Source of the DNA: Melampsora larici-populina 98AG31
Taxonomy: Eukaryota; Basidiomycota; Pucciniomycetes; Pucciniales; Melampsoraceae
NCBI RefSeq assembly: GCF_000204055.1
Contig: NW_006768772.1
Span: forward strand, 862,339-926,338
Direction of reading: 5' to 3'
DNA length: 64,000 nt
The notes beneath the pieces are model-generated. The model was given only the letters and a program-made list of their open reading frames with translations. It searched no databases and was not told where the DNA came from. The position numbers were made by a program, and so were the translations under genes. Below, piece after piece: positions 1 through 10,577 of this stretch (the stretch's first letter is position 1; the number at the start of each line of letters is the position of its first letter).

Positions 1-1590
1 ATCCGTAGCCGCTACGGTCGGCTACGGGGTATGTACCGGGCTTTTGAATATCCGTGCCTTGGGTTTCCTTTCTGGGTGTTTCACACACCCGTTCCTATTT
101 TTTTCAATCACAATGGTACCTATTCTTCTTTTTTTTGATTGCAAGGGGCCACCACATCCCAATTGGTCCTTCTTTCCCCTGCGTAGCCCAACTAGCACGC
201 GATGGTCAGCTAGAATTCAAGGATTTGTTTTGAAAAGGTCAGTTTCCGCCCAGTGACTTTCTTAATTTACTTTCACTCTTGACTTCTTCATCATCGATTT
301 CTCATATTCTAATACTATTCTTCTATTCTTCGTATTGATCATCAATTCCTTTTCTGTTTCTGTTACCTCGCTTTCATTATCTTTATCATGGATAGTCCTG
401 GTAGTAGTTCTCCTACCTCACCCGGTGCATCAACGTCCCTCGCTGTCCCAAACTCGACTCGTCGTTCTACGCGATCCAGCCCTCGCCGCCAAGAAGGACC
501 ATTTGTATCGACCTCTGGGGACTCACGTACGGCTTTGAGTCGACCCGAAAGACCTGTGATCATCGGCATCGCCTCATCCGAAGATGAACACGAAGTCACA
601 CCCACACCCAAACATCCAAAAATCAATCAGAAGCATTCCAAGAAACGAAAGAACAGCAACAAAACTCAGGAAGGCAGTAAGAAGAAGAGAAGCCAAGCGC
701 CTGCAATCAAGGTAAGTTCACCATCAACACTCTCTCTGTGACTGATGCATCTATAACTTTATTGAAATATATTTCATTTAGGACTTCACTGCTCCATTCC
801 AAATTCATCTCAACACGATAATGAGCTGACCGACTACTTATCGGGCAAGTTTGGCATCTTGCCCGATGAGAAGCCTTTAGACTGGTGGAGGGTGAGTTTG
901 TTTGATGCTTTGATCAGCAAATCAATTTAAAATGAAATTCTTTGATGACACTTTTGTAGAAGCACGAGAAGTCCTTCCCGGTGCTGGCGTCAATGGCACG
1001 GGACTACCTTTCAATCTCGGCAACAACATGCTGTGTGGAGCGGTCATTTTCGTCAGCTGCAGACGTTGCTGCACCTGGGCAAGGCTCTATCCTTCCCAAT
1101 ACCATCACTCGGAAGGTGGGATGCAGGGAATGGATCAAGGGTGGGATTGTGCCAACAGATAAGTTTGAGGATGGGGTCAAGTATCTCAAGGAGTACGAGG
1201 AACAAGAAAAGAAGAAGAATAAGAATAAGAAATAGTTTGATTCATATTTCTTTAGTTGTTTTTCCTCTATGTTTTTTTATTACTTTCATTGTGTTATGTC
1301 TTTTTGTTTTGACTGTCTCTTCACTTCTTGATTCAAGGTATATTTGTACAATTTTTTTCACAAGTTTTTTAAGTTTTTCAAGTTTTTTTGATTTTGACCG
1401 ATTTTCACCGTGATGGACCGAAATCCGAGTCTCAGATTGGTAATTGAGGTGCGGTACGGTACGGTCTGACCGTACCATAGTGAGATTTCGACTACGGTCA
1501 CCCCTCCTTAACGGTACGGTACGGTAGCATTGAAAACGGTCTACCGTAACGTAGTGACAGAACCACCGTAATCCGTCGCGTTACGGTGAG
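1..1590 (+). mobile_element. Non-autonomous hAT element (right part; left end outside window)
   Basis: The stretch holds a hAT-type C-terminal dimerisation region (960-1235) and is flanked by GC-rich, inversion-prone sequence built on the motif GGTACGGT or CTACGGT. It is seen at 1-45 and repeatedly at 1450-1590. Such subterminal motif clusters are usual for hAT ends. The right border is placed near 1590 because the reverse-transcriptase frame of the neighbouring minus-strand element becomes recognisable just beyond it. The left end and target duplication cannot be seen. It may have inserted into the DIRS-like element and cut off its 3' part. Confidence 0.6.
388..1235 (+). pseudogene. Internally deleted hAT transposase (N-terminus plus C-terminal dimerisation domain)
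   Basis: Exon 1 (388-711) encodes a Ser/Pro-rich then Lys-rich N-terminus of 108 residues and ends at a gtaagt donor. A second exon (782-891) switches frame in the middle, and its end encodes the start of the hAT C-terminal domain (ELTDYLSG to LDWWR). The third exon (960-1235) continues with KSFPVLASMARDYLSISATT and VERSFSSAAD, the hallmark hATC dimerisation block, and ends in a Lys-rich tail. The central catalytic RNase-H-like region of about 400 residues is missing, so the protein cannot catalyse transposition. The frame change inside exon 2 probably marks the deletion joint. It could still dimerise with an active transposase; that is inference. Confidence 0.65.
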
Positions 1591-3015
1591 ATCCGAGCGT
1601 TGCTGGAGCCACTCTCTCAGATCTCCTTTCACCTCTTCAGGTACCTTGCGTGTCGCTTGGGCATTATACCATGTCGCCGTCCACCAATATAGGTCCCACA
1701 TACAGCATCTCATGTTTGGGATGATGTGTGTTATGTGTCCCAGCTGTCCGACAATCTTCTCAATGTCCTTCTTCTTCCATTTCTGGTCCAACGTGAGTAG
1801 ATCTGTTACTTTCTGAATCCTTTCTTCTAATTTTTCCTTCGGAAGTCTAACTGTTTTGCTGTCTCCATTCCATATGAAACCAAGATATTTTTGCTCCACC
1901 TCCCAGTCGCAGAATTTCTCGTCGTTAGATTGGACACCCATGTTCTTGGTCACTTGGAGGATATCTTTCATATCCAGTAAGTCTCCTTTCTCTTTCACCA
2001 GCATATTATCATCTACCCACCGGAAGATGGCTTTCACATTGAAGACTGCTTTAATTATTTCCTTCCAAGTGTCTGCCATCCACCCGAAGGTGCCACACCC
2101 TGCGACCCCGCCAAATGCTATCCGCGTATCGATCCATATCATTCCCTGAAAGTCTTTAATCGTTAGGTATTTCCATTGTGTTGGGTGAGTTGGTCCTTGA
2201 CGATAGGCTTTTTTCCAGTCTACAATAGCTAACAGTAGGGATTTCCCTGTTGCAGCTCTAAAGTATCTCGCCACCGTCGCAAAGTTGTCCCACGACGTCT
2301 TGTAATCTTCTTTGTCCACAAAGAAATTTACCAATGGGATATCTGGTGCTTCGTCTGAGTAAAGCCAGTCTCTCAAGATCCTCTCTACATCGTCTGAGTG
2401 TGCGGTTCTATCTTCACCTGTCCAGTCGTCTGCACGTTCGATTGGGGGTGGTTCCCTTGAGTCTTGATTTCTCTTTTTCATCAACAATACCTTATCTTTT
2501 GGGAAGGATAGGTCGTTGATCATCCTGAGGGAGCCATTGTTGTTAGTTACGCTGCCCATTGGGCTCGAGCGGAAGAAGCCCCATCTAGCGAATACCTCTT
2601 CATGAGTAAATGGTCCAAACATTCGCCCGGCTCGTCTTTCTTTTTGAAGGTTATTCATTATTTGCTCTTTAACGGCTAGCGCGGAGGAGTGGTTGTCGGG
2701 GGTAAACCAACGTAAGTCTCCTATCTTGTGCTCTGGTATCCCTTGATGGAAACCTTCTTTCAGCGCCGTAATGACATGTTTCCATCTATCCGATAGATTA
2801 CATTCTTCTAGCAGGGTTTCCCACTCTGGTATCACCATCTCGCATCGTACCTCTTTGGGCCACTGTCTCTCCGTTTGGGGGACTCTCCTTAGTGGTCGAA
2901 CCTCGTCAAGTCTCTCTTGACCGCTCATCAGGATTTCATCTGATTCGGCGGCAATACTAGTAGAGTACAAAAAAAAAGGGGGATAACGTAAGTCAGTGTT
3001 GTTTCCTCCTCTCAC
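1498..3015 (-). pseudogene. DIRS-like reverse transcriptase, 3' truncated
   Basis: The 505-residue frame contains reverse-transcriptase landmarks. There is an aspartate-containing palm start (LLLAIVDWKKAYRQ), then TIAFGG-type and AGCGTFGWMADTWKEII segments. The catalytic box is FRWVDDNMLV, followed by a KYLGF motif and a thumb-like region (IVGQLGHITHIIPNMR, DLREWLQ). The residues after DLREW, encoded by about 1600-1498, look like hAT subterminal repeat rather than protein, so the true coding sequence ends there and RNase H is lost. The likely initiator is a methionine around 2928 rather than the first codon. Expected role: cDNA synthesis in the retroelement cycle. Without RNase H and recombinase it cannot act alone. 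Confidence 0.6.
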
Positions 3016-3213
3016 TCCCGTGTCTCACTAGGGGGGGGTTGTTTGGAGGGTGTGAAAGTCTTTTAATATGTATTGCATGTGGCTTTCTCAAACGTAAGTG
3101 TGTGATAGTATTCACTCTTCTTTCATTATTGTTTCAGTGGGGCTTCTAACATGATTTTAATTGGGTGTGGATACTAATAGGGGTTACAAGCGTTTGTTCT
3201 CTTATATCTGCAC

Positions 3214-4341
3214 TTACTTGTTACCAGTTGCGGAACTTCTGCCTTTCTCAGCATGATTTCCACTACTACTCGGTGCTGAGCTACCCTCTAACATCAACTG
3301 CTTGGTTTGAGGCACGAAGCTTCCAGGTCCTATAGCTGGTCTGTTGGTTTGCGGTATGAACTGTCTGCTCTGATTTTCGTGCTGACTAAAATGATTGAAG
3401 CTACCATTGTTGTTGGGATACGATCGTCTCGGGCCATTCACATGGTGTCTCACATTCGACTGGCTGCGATTCTGGAAGGGTCTTCCTCCACGTCCTGATC
3501 TCTGGCTTCTAGACGGACCGGCATGTGGGTTGTGTTTGTGAAACGGGGGTGTAGCTGATATTGGGTTCAGAGCTGAGACTAATCGACCTCCTGTTCCTTC
3601 TAGTTTAAGCTCCTGGATGATGTTTAGGCCATCCCACGACTGGTGCTCAGGGTAGATCTGCCCATCTATCGGGCTTTTGTTTTGCAGGGTGTAGCCTATA
3701 GCATACAGGTTATTGTCGAACAACTCGTCTTTCGCAAACTCCGAGTCCGTTATGGCTTGTTTAACTAAGGCTTCGTTTCGGAATCCGACATCAGACATTC
3801 TGCCATCGGGTAATCGATGTTCCCAGACGTTCTGCCTCTGGGCTATATCGTAACGAAACGCCGGGGTCCATCTGCCTTGTTGCTCTAGCTGGATTTCTAG
3901 TACGTTCATCTTATGGGCGATAAGACGCGGTGCCATCGGGTGGTTAATCTGATTTGGCAATTTGTCGTACTCTGCTTGATGATATCTGACCATTAGATCG
4001 AACCTCTTGGACCACTCAGCCGACGTGAGGCGCCACTCGCTAGGGATTGGTAACCCCACATAAGGGATGGTGTCTGAGTGACAGCTTGCAGGTTTCGCTC
4101 TCTTCGTAGCCATAAAGTTCTTATCCAGTAACAGCCATTTGACGTTGAAAATCGAAACCGGAACATGTCTATTCTTATTGATCATGAGTTTATCGAAGTA
4201 GTCTGAGAGTTTCGGCATGGTGTGTGTGAGATGAGATCCAACTACAACCTCTGTATTGACTTTCTCTTTCTCCTTCTTTGACTTCTTGGCGGAAGGTTGC
4301 TCATCGTCTTCCGCCTCCTTTTCACTCTCTGTATCTTCTAA
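3214..4341 (-). pseudogene. Gag-like protein of the DIRS-like element
   Basis: The frame is open from 4341 downward; the codon at 4342-4344 is an in-frame TGA, and readable acidic/basic sequence continues upstream of it. An ATG lies at 4218. Residues about 1-220 form the globular part, with FRYDIAQRQNVWEHRLPDGR and SWDGLNIIQ near its end. The last 110 residues are low-complexity, rich in Asn, Gln, Arg and Ser. This layout (folded capsid-like half then basic disordered tail) and its place just upstream of the RT suggest a structural protein. No zinc knuckle is seen. The stop at 4342 and the frame change before 4373 indicate decay or an unseen intron. Confidence 0.45.
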
Positions 4342-4372
4342 TCACACGAATCGATCAGGTCGGTTGAGTCTT

Positions 4373-4645
4373 TTACGGCATTCTCTTTATTTCAGGGGTC
4401 AAACTCTGCTCACCATCTGAATCAATGTCATATAACTGAGGATCTCGCTCTTCTGAATTATTCTTCTCGCACCATTTCGTATACTGGGTGGTCAACATTT
4501 CCAGTCTCTTGTCTTTTTTCTTCCTATACGCGGTCTGGATGTTACGGATCCATTTTTCGTGTGCTAGGCATAGCTGAGGGTCTAGGTCTGCATCTTCCGT
4601 ATCTGCTTCTATATTCGGTTCACGTAGGGAACAAAATTTCCGCAA
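4373..4645 (-). CDS. Short ORF upstream of the gag-like frame, possible 5' exon
   Basis: This 90-residue acidic and Lys-rich frame contains WIRNIQTAYRKKKDKRLEML and ends DGEQSLTPEI. It lies directly upstream of the gag-like frame but in a different phase. It may be the N-terminal portion of the same protein, separated by a frameshift or intron. No family is recognised. Confidence 0.3.
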   Translation of the reverse strand: MRKFCSLREPNIEADTEDADLDPQLCLAHEKWIRNIQTAYRKKKDKRLEMLTTQYTKWCEKNNSEERDPQLYDIDSDGEQSLTPEIKRMP

Positions 4646-4758
4646 ACGTAAGTTTCTCTCTTCTCACTCGTTCTTCTCTGTTTATATAGATTATCACTTC
4701 TGGGCCTGACACGTAACAAATGCATGTTTCAAGATATATATCGATTAACTGGATGTTG

Positions 4759-4946
4759 CTTCGGAATTTAACCGGTTAGATCAACAAGGCCTTTAGCTTC
4801 AGGTGATTTTCAAATACCACTATGGACATTCTTTATTCTCTTCGGAATTTAACCGGGATGTGATGTTTTACTGATCAAGTGACTTGTGGGCTTTTCTTCT
4901 CCTCGGATTTTAACCGGAACTTTCTTCTCCTCGGATTTTAACCGGA
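4759..4946. repeat. Four-copy CGGA(A/T)TTTAACCGG motif cluster
   Basis: Near-identical 16-17-bp units occur at about 4759, 4839, 4903 and 4930: CTTCGGAATTTAACCGG twice and CCTCGGATTTTAACCGG twice. The spacing is irregular (80, 64 and 27 bp), so this is not a simple satellite. They sit in the non-coding spacer of the DIRS-like element between two minus-strand ORFs. Possible roles are protein-binding or recombination sites; nothing in the sequence proves either. Confidence 0.6.
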
Positions 4947-5011
4947 ATCAAGCTTTACACTAGTTAGATTATATATTACTCACGTAGGCCGACTAAGATA
5001 CCACCACTGCG

Positions 5012-5344
5012 TTATACTCCATCCACCACTCCTACTGCGGTGGTTTCATTTGTGGGCTCTGTTGTCACATCTGGTTCTTCTTGGTGTTGGGCGTTAGCAC
5101 TCATACTCGCCGTTGGTCGATTGGTGTTATTTGGTGGGCCTCTATTTTCTTTAGGGTCGGTATCTTGTTCTTCGTCGTCGATCTCTCTGTCCATACCTTC
5201 TCCCGCTTTTTGGCTTCTTGTTATGCGTTGACTCTTCCCTTTGACTTTGTCCACGACATTGACTGACTTCTTGGTGGCTGCAGCTGTTGATCTCGGTTCC
5301 AGGGTGGCATTAAGGGTTTGTTCGTTGAACTCTTCGTTGTTCAT
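5012..5344 (-). CDS. Small acidic, disordered hypothetical protein
   Basis: The 110-residue frame starts with ATG at 5344 and is rich in Glu, Asp, Thr, Asn and Lys, with no hydrophobic core (for example GMDREIDDEEQDTDPKENRG). It resembles the disordered N-terminal leaders of retroelement gag proteins and lies at the 5' side of the DIRS-like cluster. A possible donor downstream (gtgagt near 4985 on the minus strand) would allow splicing to the next ORF. Function unknown. Confidence 0.35.
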   Translation of the reverse strand: MNNEEFNEQTLNATLEPRSTAAATKKSVNVVDKVKGKSQRITRSQKAGEGMDREIDDEEQDTDPKENRGPPNNTNRPTASMSANAQHQEEPDVTTEPTNETTAVGVVDGV

Positions 5345-6307
5345 TTTAGGATGGTTTTCTTTTCTCTTTTTAAAACTTGAATATGATTGTTCTTGTAGGG
5401 ATATATATAGAATGTGATTGAAGTTGATGTGTTAGAAAAGGGAAAGAATTTCTTCTATACTGAGTTTATGTAAGAAAGAAAAGAAAAATTTGTCCTTGGA
5501 ACAATGTGTTGAAAGAAGATGAGCGTCTTTCAACTATGTGCGGATGGGGATGGATGTGAGTGTGAGGCAGAGATTTTCTTTCTGCCTGTGCACACTCACT
5601 CGCTATCTATTCCTCTTAGCTCGGTCCGGTCTTAGCGCCGGGTCTCTGATCTACGGGGCCGTTCATCCCCAGTCCTTATGGAACACACAGATACCGTCGT
5701 CCCTTTGGGCATCCGTATCACAGAAAGAGCTCGGTATAAAACATCAAATCTTTCAAGATGATGAAAGTTGATTTGAAAAGCTTTTTTGTGCAACATCTTT
5801 ATGACCAGAAAGTTTTGGAGCTCCGAGTTTGATTGACAACTGATCCTACAATGTATTTACTAAAACTTTATCATCTGTTTCGAGTACGAAATGTGGATGC
5901 TTGAAACTGACTTTTGCTTGAACTGGATTCAAAAGGAAGAAATAAGTTGAGGTTGAGGTTAAACAGAAATACAAACCTATAACTTCTTCACTCATTTCTT
6001 TGTTCTTCATTCTAATTATCTTCCTTCAAGATTCATAATCCATTTAACTTTTAATTAATTTCCAAATGCACAACAGTGATAAGTATGTCCTCTTTATCCA
6101 TACACCATTTTGATAACCTTGAATCTTGATACGGTTTACTAATTAATGATACCTTTGAATCAAGTAATAAATCTTTAATTTAATTTCCTTTAAATTAAAT
6201 TCTCAACATATTCCCATTACCAAACCAATATGATTTTTAATTAATAATCCAGTAAATCATTCATTATATTTCTATGATTATGATTCCTATTCTTGATAAC
6301 CATTAAT
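5345..6307. other. Gene-free stretch between retroelement and first mariner-like element
   Basis: About 960 bp. 5540-5760 is a GC-richer island; 5800-6307 is very AT-rich with TTTAATTAA-like tracts. No coding frame, RNA gene or paired repeat was recognised. Confidence 0.5.
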
Positions 6308-6309
6308 TA

Positions 6310-6498
6310 CAGTCAATCCAAATTAGCTTGACCAGATGAGAATTCAAAAATTATTATTATTTTTGATACAGGTCAAATACAGCTGAAATACAGCTGTTTT
6401 TGAAGCATATGCTACAAGCAAGGTTGAAATTCAAACAGCTGTTGACCGCCAAATACCCTTTACCCTCCCTCAATCATCAACAATACCTGAATACCATG
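6310..6498 (+). repeat. Left TIR of mariner-like element 1, ending at the companion ATG
   Basis: 189 bp matching the reverse complement of 10255-10466, apart from a few substitutions and a 23-24-bp insertion in the right copy. The match runs through CAATACCTGAATACCATG, so the TIR includes the start codon at 6496. It contains repeated CAGCTG motifs. It therefore carries the presumptive promoter and leader of the companion gene. Confidence 0.9.
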
Positions 6499-8690
6499 GT
6501 AAGAGGACCTTCTAAGCGTCAACGACTCGCCGATGAGGCGCAGGCGGCAGAAGAAGCGTGTGTTTCCATTTTCTGTTTTATTTTCTTTTCGATTTCCTTT
6601 CCTTGCTTTCACTTTCCGTCACCATCATTGTCTTCTCAGTGCGGAAAGAAAAGCCAGACAGGCTCCGATTGAAGGCCTTACCCTTGATCGTGGCAGGGGT
6701 GACACCCCTGTTCTTGTCGGAAAGTAAGCATGCCTCCTTTTTTGATTCAAATCACAAGATCACTGATTACCTTTGAATCTATTCTAGACCCGGTCACCAC
6801 TGGGAGCACGTTTGGTACGGACCACGCCTCTATCGCGACACTGACGTTGTCCATACGGATCCCCATCAAGAACCAGGCTTTAAGGAGTTCATTTGCCGAC
6901 TTCACCCTGAATTGTTCCCTGGTGAGTCTTTCTCTTATCTTTTCGTTCTTTAATCTTCTGCTAAAAAATTGTTCAAACAATCAAACTGACATGTTTTTTG
7001 ATTTGTTACTTCAACTATAGCCACTGCCAACAAAATCCCTCAAAGCGATGAACCTGCACTTGCAGCCACGGCGGGACATCTTGAGTTCGATCCTTGGTTT
7101 GGTAGCCAAGAATACAACTTTGGCCTTTTGCCTGGTAATCCCAGATATGACACTGAAGAGTTGCCTCGTAATCCCGGATAGGACGCTGACGAGTTGCACA
7201 GTAAGTTCTCTTTTTTACATTATCAATTGTGTTTGTAATCATGAAACTGATGGTTACATGAGTTAGATCCTCGTGTTGAGTTGGATCTAACTTTATCACC
7301 CAGCCCAGCCCCGGTAGCCACTCCACATGTTGGAGCAGGAGTCGCAGCCACCAATGAATTCAAACCAATCAAGGCAAAGTTATTCTTTTGAGCTTACATA
7401 CCCGAAGCGCTCACGGACGCCAACAAACAAAATGGGGTTGCCCAAACCTTCATGGACTACGACACCGGTGTTTATATTGACGTTATGGTTACAGTTCAAG
7501 GGGTCTTGTTTGCTGAATTGAAAGACTTGATTTTCGAGCTGTGCAACAAGAAGAAAAATGGTTGTGGTGAAGTACTTGAGCAAGCTGATGATGAAGGGCA
7601 TCTTGCCTTCAAAGCTTATGTTACTCAAGGTGGTATCTTTGGCAAGTCTCAGACGCCATTGATTACAGACGAGTCAAATTTTACTGCTTACAAGGAAATA
7701 ATCAAACTCAAAAAAGGTAAAGAGATTGGTTTCCGTGTCACAATGGAGGACCCAAAGAAGCTCGCTAAGACCAATTCAAAGGCAAGTGCTTTCATTTCTT
7801 TCAGTTTCTACTTCTATGCCTTGCATCTTTCTGACTGCTTTTTAAGTTTGGCAATCAGCAGGAACTGAGATTTGATAAAGCTATTGTACGCAAAAATCCG
7901 GCAGCATTGGACCTTGCTCAACGCAATGAACTCGAGATGAATGTAAGTTTTCTTTTCCTTTCAATACTTTCAATTGTTCACAACTGATCAATTTCGAAAT
8001 TTAGGCCATTGACCTTAATCCAAATGCCGAAAAAATACGACAGGAGCTTGTGACTTTGTATGGCAAGACTTCAATTGCCGGTAAGGAAACCATGGGGATG
8101 ATCAGCCCCAGAGACCCTACCAAGGCAATGTATCTAAGCCATTATGCATTTGACTTGTGATCAATTGCCAAGGTAAGTCCACCCTTTTCCTATTTTTCTC
8201 CGTTTGATTGTTTAATATTCAATATATTGATTTTGTTTTGCTTATCTCGATGTAGGCCAATTGTGTTCCAGGAGTCACCAAGTTAAATCCACCCAGAGGA
8301 GATGACTTCAGATGGGTGGATATCTACCCTAAAGGGTGCGGTCAAGGATCTACTGGAAGGGCTGGACCGTTCAAATCAACACATTTTCATGGCAACGGTG
8401 ACCAAAATCCCCCCAATCACATCCAACAAGCTCGAGTCTGACCCGATTCACCGGTTCCAAGGCCACCTCCTGTGTTCAAAAAGTTCCTCGCCTATTGCTT
8501 AATCAAGCCCAACAACAAAATAACCCAAGACCTCCTTGTCAAGTATGATATTGTTTCTTATGAGATGTTCTTATCTACAGAGCTCAGCTGTGAAGTGATG
8601 GAGAAGTTTGGCTTTCCGTTTGGAGCCCGCCTTTGTCTTCATGAAGGCGCTCCCTTGTATCAAAAAACGCTCCAGGAACCGGCCTCCTAG
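6496..8690 (+). pseudogene. Companion protein of mariner-like element 1, broken
   Basis: Multi-exon gene starting at the ATG fixed by the TIR. Exons joined by short GT-AG introns encode HHWEHVWYGPRLYRD, two degenerate copies of an NPxYDTEEL unit (about 7135-7200), a central region (YDTGVYIDVMVTVQG to MEDPKKLA), and a C-terminal part with PPPVFKKFLAYCLIKPNN and EVMEKFGFPFGARL. In-frame stops lie at 7179-7181, 7389-7391, 8158-8160 and 8439-8441. The first interrupts the second NPxY repeat where Tyr is expected, and the third falls where the paralogue has Trp. The C-terminal 70 residues align with the companion of element 2 (20246-22252). Their hydrophobic pattern is reminiscent of a SAM-like helical bundle. 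No known family recognised; probably helps the transposase at the ends, which is inference. Confidence 0.7.
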
Positions 8691-9099
8691 CTTTGTATTC
8701 AAATTAAAAAAATGTACTGATCTCTTTGTAAAAGAAGTGTTTATTTACAACATTGTAGCGTGAATACTGTATCAGATCAATAAAATATTATTATTTTTTT
8801 GTTTTATCTTTGCTTTGTTTGGGAATAAAGACACACCTTCAGATCAATAAAGAAATTGTTGAAGTATAATCAACATCTGATATTGAGTGAGACCAAAGAC
8901 TGAGGAGCGTGTAATGAAAACACTCAAAAAGAAAGGAAATTGCTCAATTTTTACGCTTTTCATTTCTTTACAATGGACTGTTTTTACTCAGTGGGATCAT
9001 TCAAAGGACACATTGGAACTTGGTTTTTCAACCTTTTCATTTCTTTACAATAAGAATAATTTTAATCTTTTTTAAAACATGAGATAATGTAATACAACT
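8691..9099. other. Convergent 3' spacer of mariner-like element 1
   Basis: About 410 bp of AT-rich sequence between the 3' ends of the two convergent genes. AATAAA-like hexamers (for example near 8780 and 8850) could serve polyadenylation. No coding frame. Confidence 0.4.
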
Positions 9100-10257
9100 T
9101 CATAAAAACACCTGCAAGTGTCTTCTGTATCCACAAGTTTGGTACAGCTTAGTAAGAAAAGTCTCCCTTGAAACATCACTCATTGCTTTCTCCATGCACT
9201 TAGACCTATTGCGAGCGTGAGAAAAGAGACCCTGTCGACAAAGCTTATCCTCGAATACCTTGAAGACTCGCTTGATTGGATTGAAGTCGGGGGAGTATGG
9301 CGGTAGATAGACCAATAACAATCCCGCCTGCGTACATAAATCTTGAACTATCCCACAATGATGGATTGGCGCATTATCCATGGCCAAGACTGAGTCTGGA
9401 TTTGGGTACGGTGCCATGACAGGAAGCTGAAGATGATATATTGTCAGCTTCTTGTATTGGATTGATTCATGAGTATGGTCTGATAAGCAAGAGAAACAAC
9501 TTACCAACACATGTTTTAAGAACGCCTCAAATTTGTTTTGACAATGTCCATTGATCTTGCTGTTAACTGCCAGCGAACCTAACTCGCAGATTGCAGCGAG
9601 CATGCTGTAGTGATGGCCAGCTCGGGCACGTTTCAAAGCTTTTGGTCTCTCGCCTCGCTTGGACCTAACGTTCTTGCGCTGCACATCCTGTGCTCTTAAG
9701 CCACACTCATCTAAAGAATGATTGGAAAAAGATTCAATCAGTCCAAAGCCATTGATCAAAGAGAGATGATGAAATAACAAAAAAAACAACGACTTACCGA
9801 GGAAAACAAGACACTTGGGTGGCACACAACATATTCTTCCTGAATAAGCACCCCAAAGGGCTGGCGACTGATTGGGATCCACAGCGGAGACTTTATGGAT
9901 GGTGAGGAACAGGCGTTCCTTGAGGTCGTTTGCAATTGTTTGTCGAGAAGCCACGAGATCAGTGTGATTGTACATTGCTGCTTGTACTTTGTCAAGAAAG
10001 AGAGTCGGATTGGTTTTGACAAGCTGAACCATGAAGTCTCGATCTTTGTCAGTGTAGAGAGTCGGGCAGCCTTGTCATTTGTAAGTGGCAGGATTACGAA
10101 CAACGGCTTGAGTATTGTTGTAGAGAACCTTCCAACGTGAGAAGGTTCTTGGTGAGATGTTGGTAAGCAGATCTTTGTTAATTGACTTCATTGATTGACC
10201 GGTAAGAAATTTGGTGATTGCTGCAACCTTCATTTGCGCTGAATAAAGCACGAACAT
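9100..10257 (-). pseudogene. DDE transposase of mariner-like element 1, inactivated
   Basis: Three exons: 10257-9798, 9710-9505, 9426-9100. A helix-turn-helix N-terminus (KVAAITKFLTGQSMKSIN) binds DNA in this family. The DDE_3 catalytic core follows: first Asp in VFLDECGL (codon split by intron 1), second Asp in AMDNAPIHH, and LVYLPPYSPDFNPI before the third position. There the intact relative in element 2 has Glu, but here the codon at 9271-9273 is AAG (Lys). A TGA at 10075-10077 also interrupts the linker after the HTH. Either change alone should abolish activity. Intron positions match those of the element 2 transposase exactly at the split Asp codon. The start ATG sits at the end of the right TIR. 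Confidence 0.85.
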
Positions 10258-10466
10258 GGTATTCAGGTATTGTTGATGATTGAGGGAGGGTATGGTGGTG
10301 GTGAGATTGAGGGTAAAGGGTATTTGGCGGTCAACAGCTGTTTGAATTTCAGCCTCGCTTGTAGCATATGCTTCAAAAACAGCTGTATTTCAGCTGCATT
10401 TGACCTGTATCAATAATAATAATAATTTTCGAATTCTCATCTGGTCAAGCTAATTTGGATTGACTG
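10255..10466 (-). repeat. Right TIR of mariner-like element 1, ending at the transposase ATG
   Basis: Inverted copy of 6310-6498 with an extra 23-24 bp near 10275-10315. Read inward it ends CAATACCTGAATACCATG, giving the transposase the same leader as the companion gene. Confidence 0.9.
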
Positions 10467-10577
10467 TACCTTAATTCAGGAACTTCTGAATTCAAAGGTA
10501 TACAAATATGTGGTAAAGAAGTCTAGAATCATGAAGTGGAGAGAAGAGTTATATCTTTACAAATGAACTACAGATGA

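Larger units (their letters stand above)
1591..5344 (-). mobile_element. Truncated DIRS-like retroelement (gag-like and reverse transcriptase)
   Basis: On the minus strand two acidic ORFs (5344-5012, 4645-4373) are followed by a gag-like ORF (4341-3214) and a reverse transcriptase (3015-1498). No RNase H, methyltransferase or tyrosine recombinase domain is seen, because the element is cut off by the hAT element near 1590. No LTRs are visible, and the RT type (WVDDN active site, no integrase) points to a DIRS-like rather than gypsy element. The spacer 4660-5010 carries four copies of a CGGA..TTTAACCGG motif. An alternative is another non-LTR lineage; a search with the RT would settle it. Confidence 0.5.
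6310..10466. mobile_element. Two-gene Tc1/mariner-like element 1
   Basis: The element is bounded by long TIRs that begin CAGTCAATCCAAATTAGC and by a TA on each side (6308-6309 and 10467-10468), the signature of the Tc1/mariner superfamily. It is 4157 bp long. It carries a minus-strand DDE transposase (10257-9100) and a plus-strand companion gene (6496-8690) pointing at each other. Both genes are broken by nonsense codons, and the transposase has lost a catalytic residue, so this copy is dead. Typical mariner elements are 1.3-2 kb with one gene; the second gene is unusual. Confidence 0.9.
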
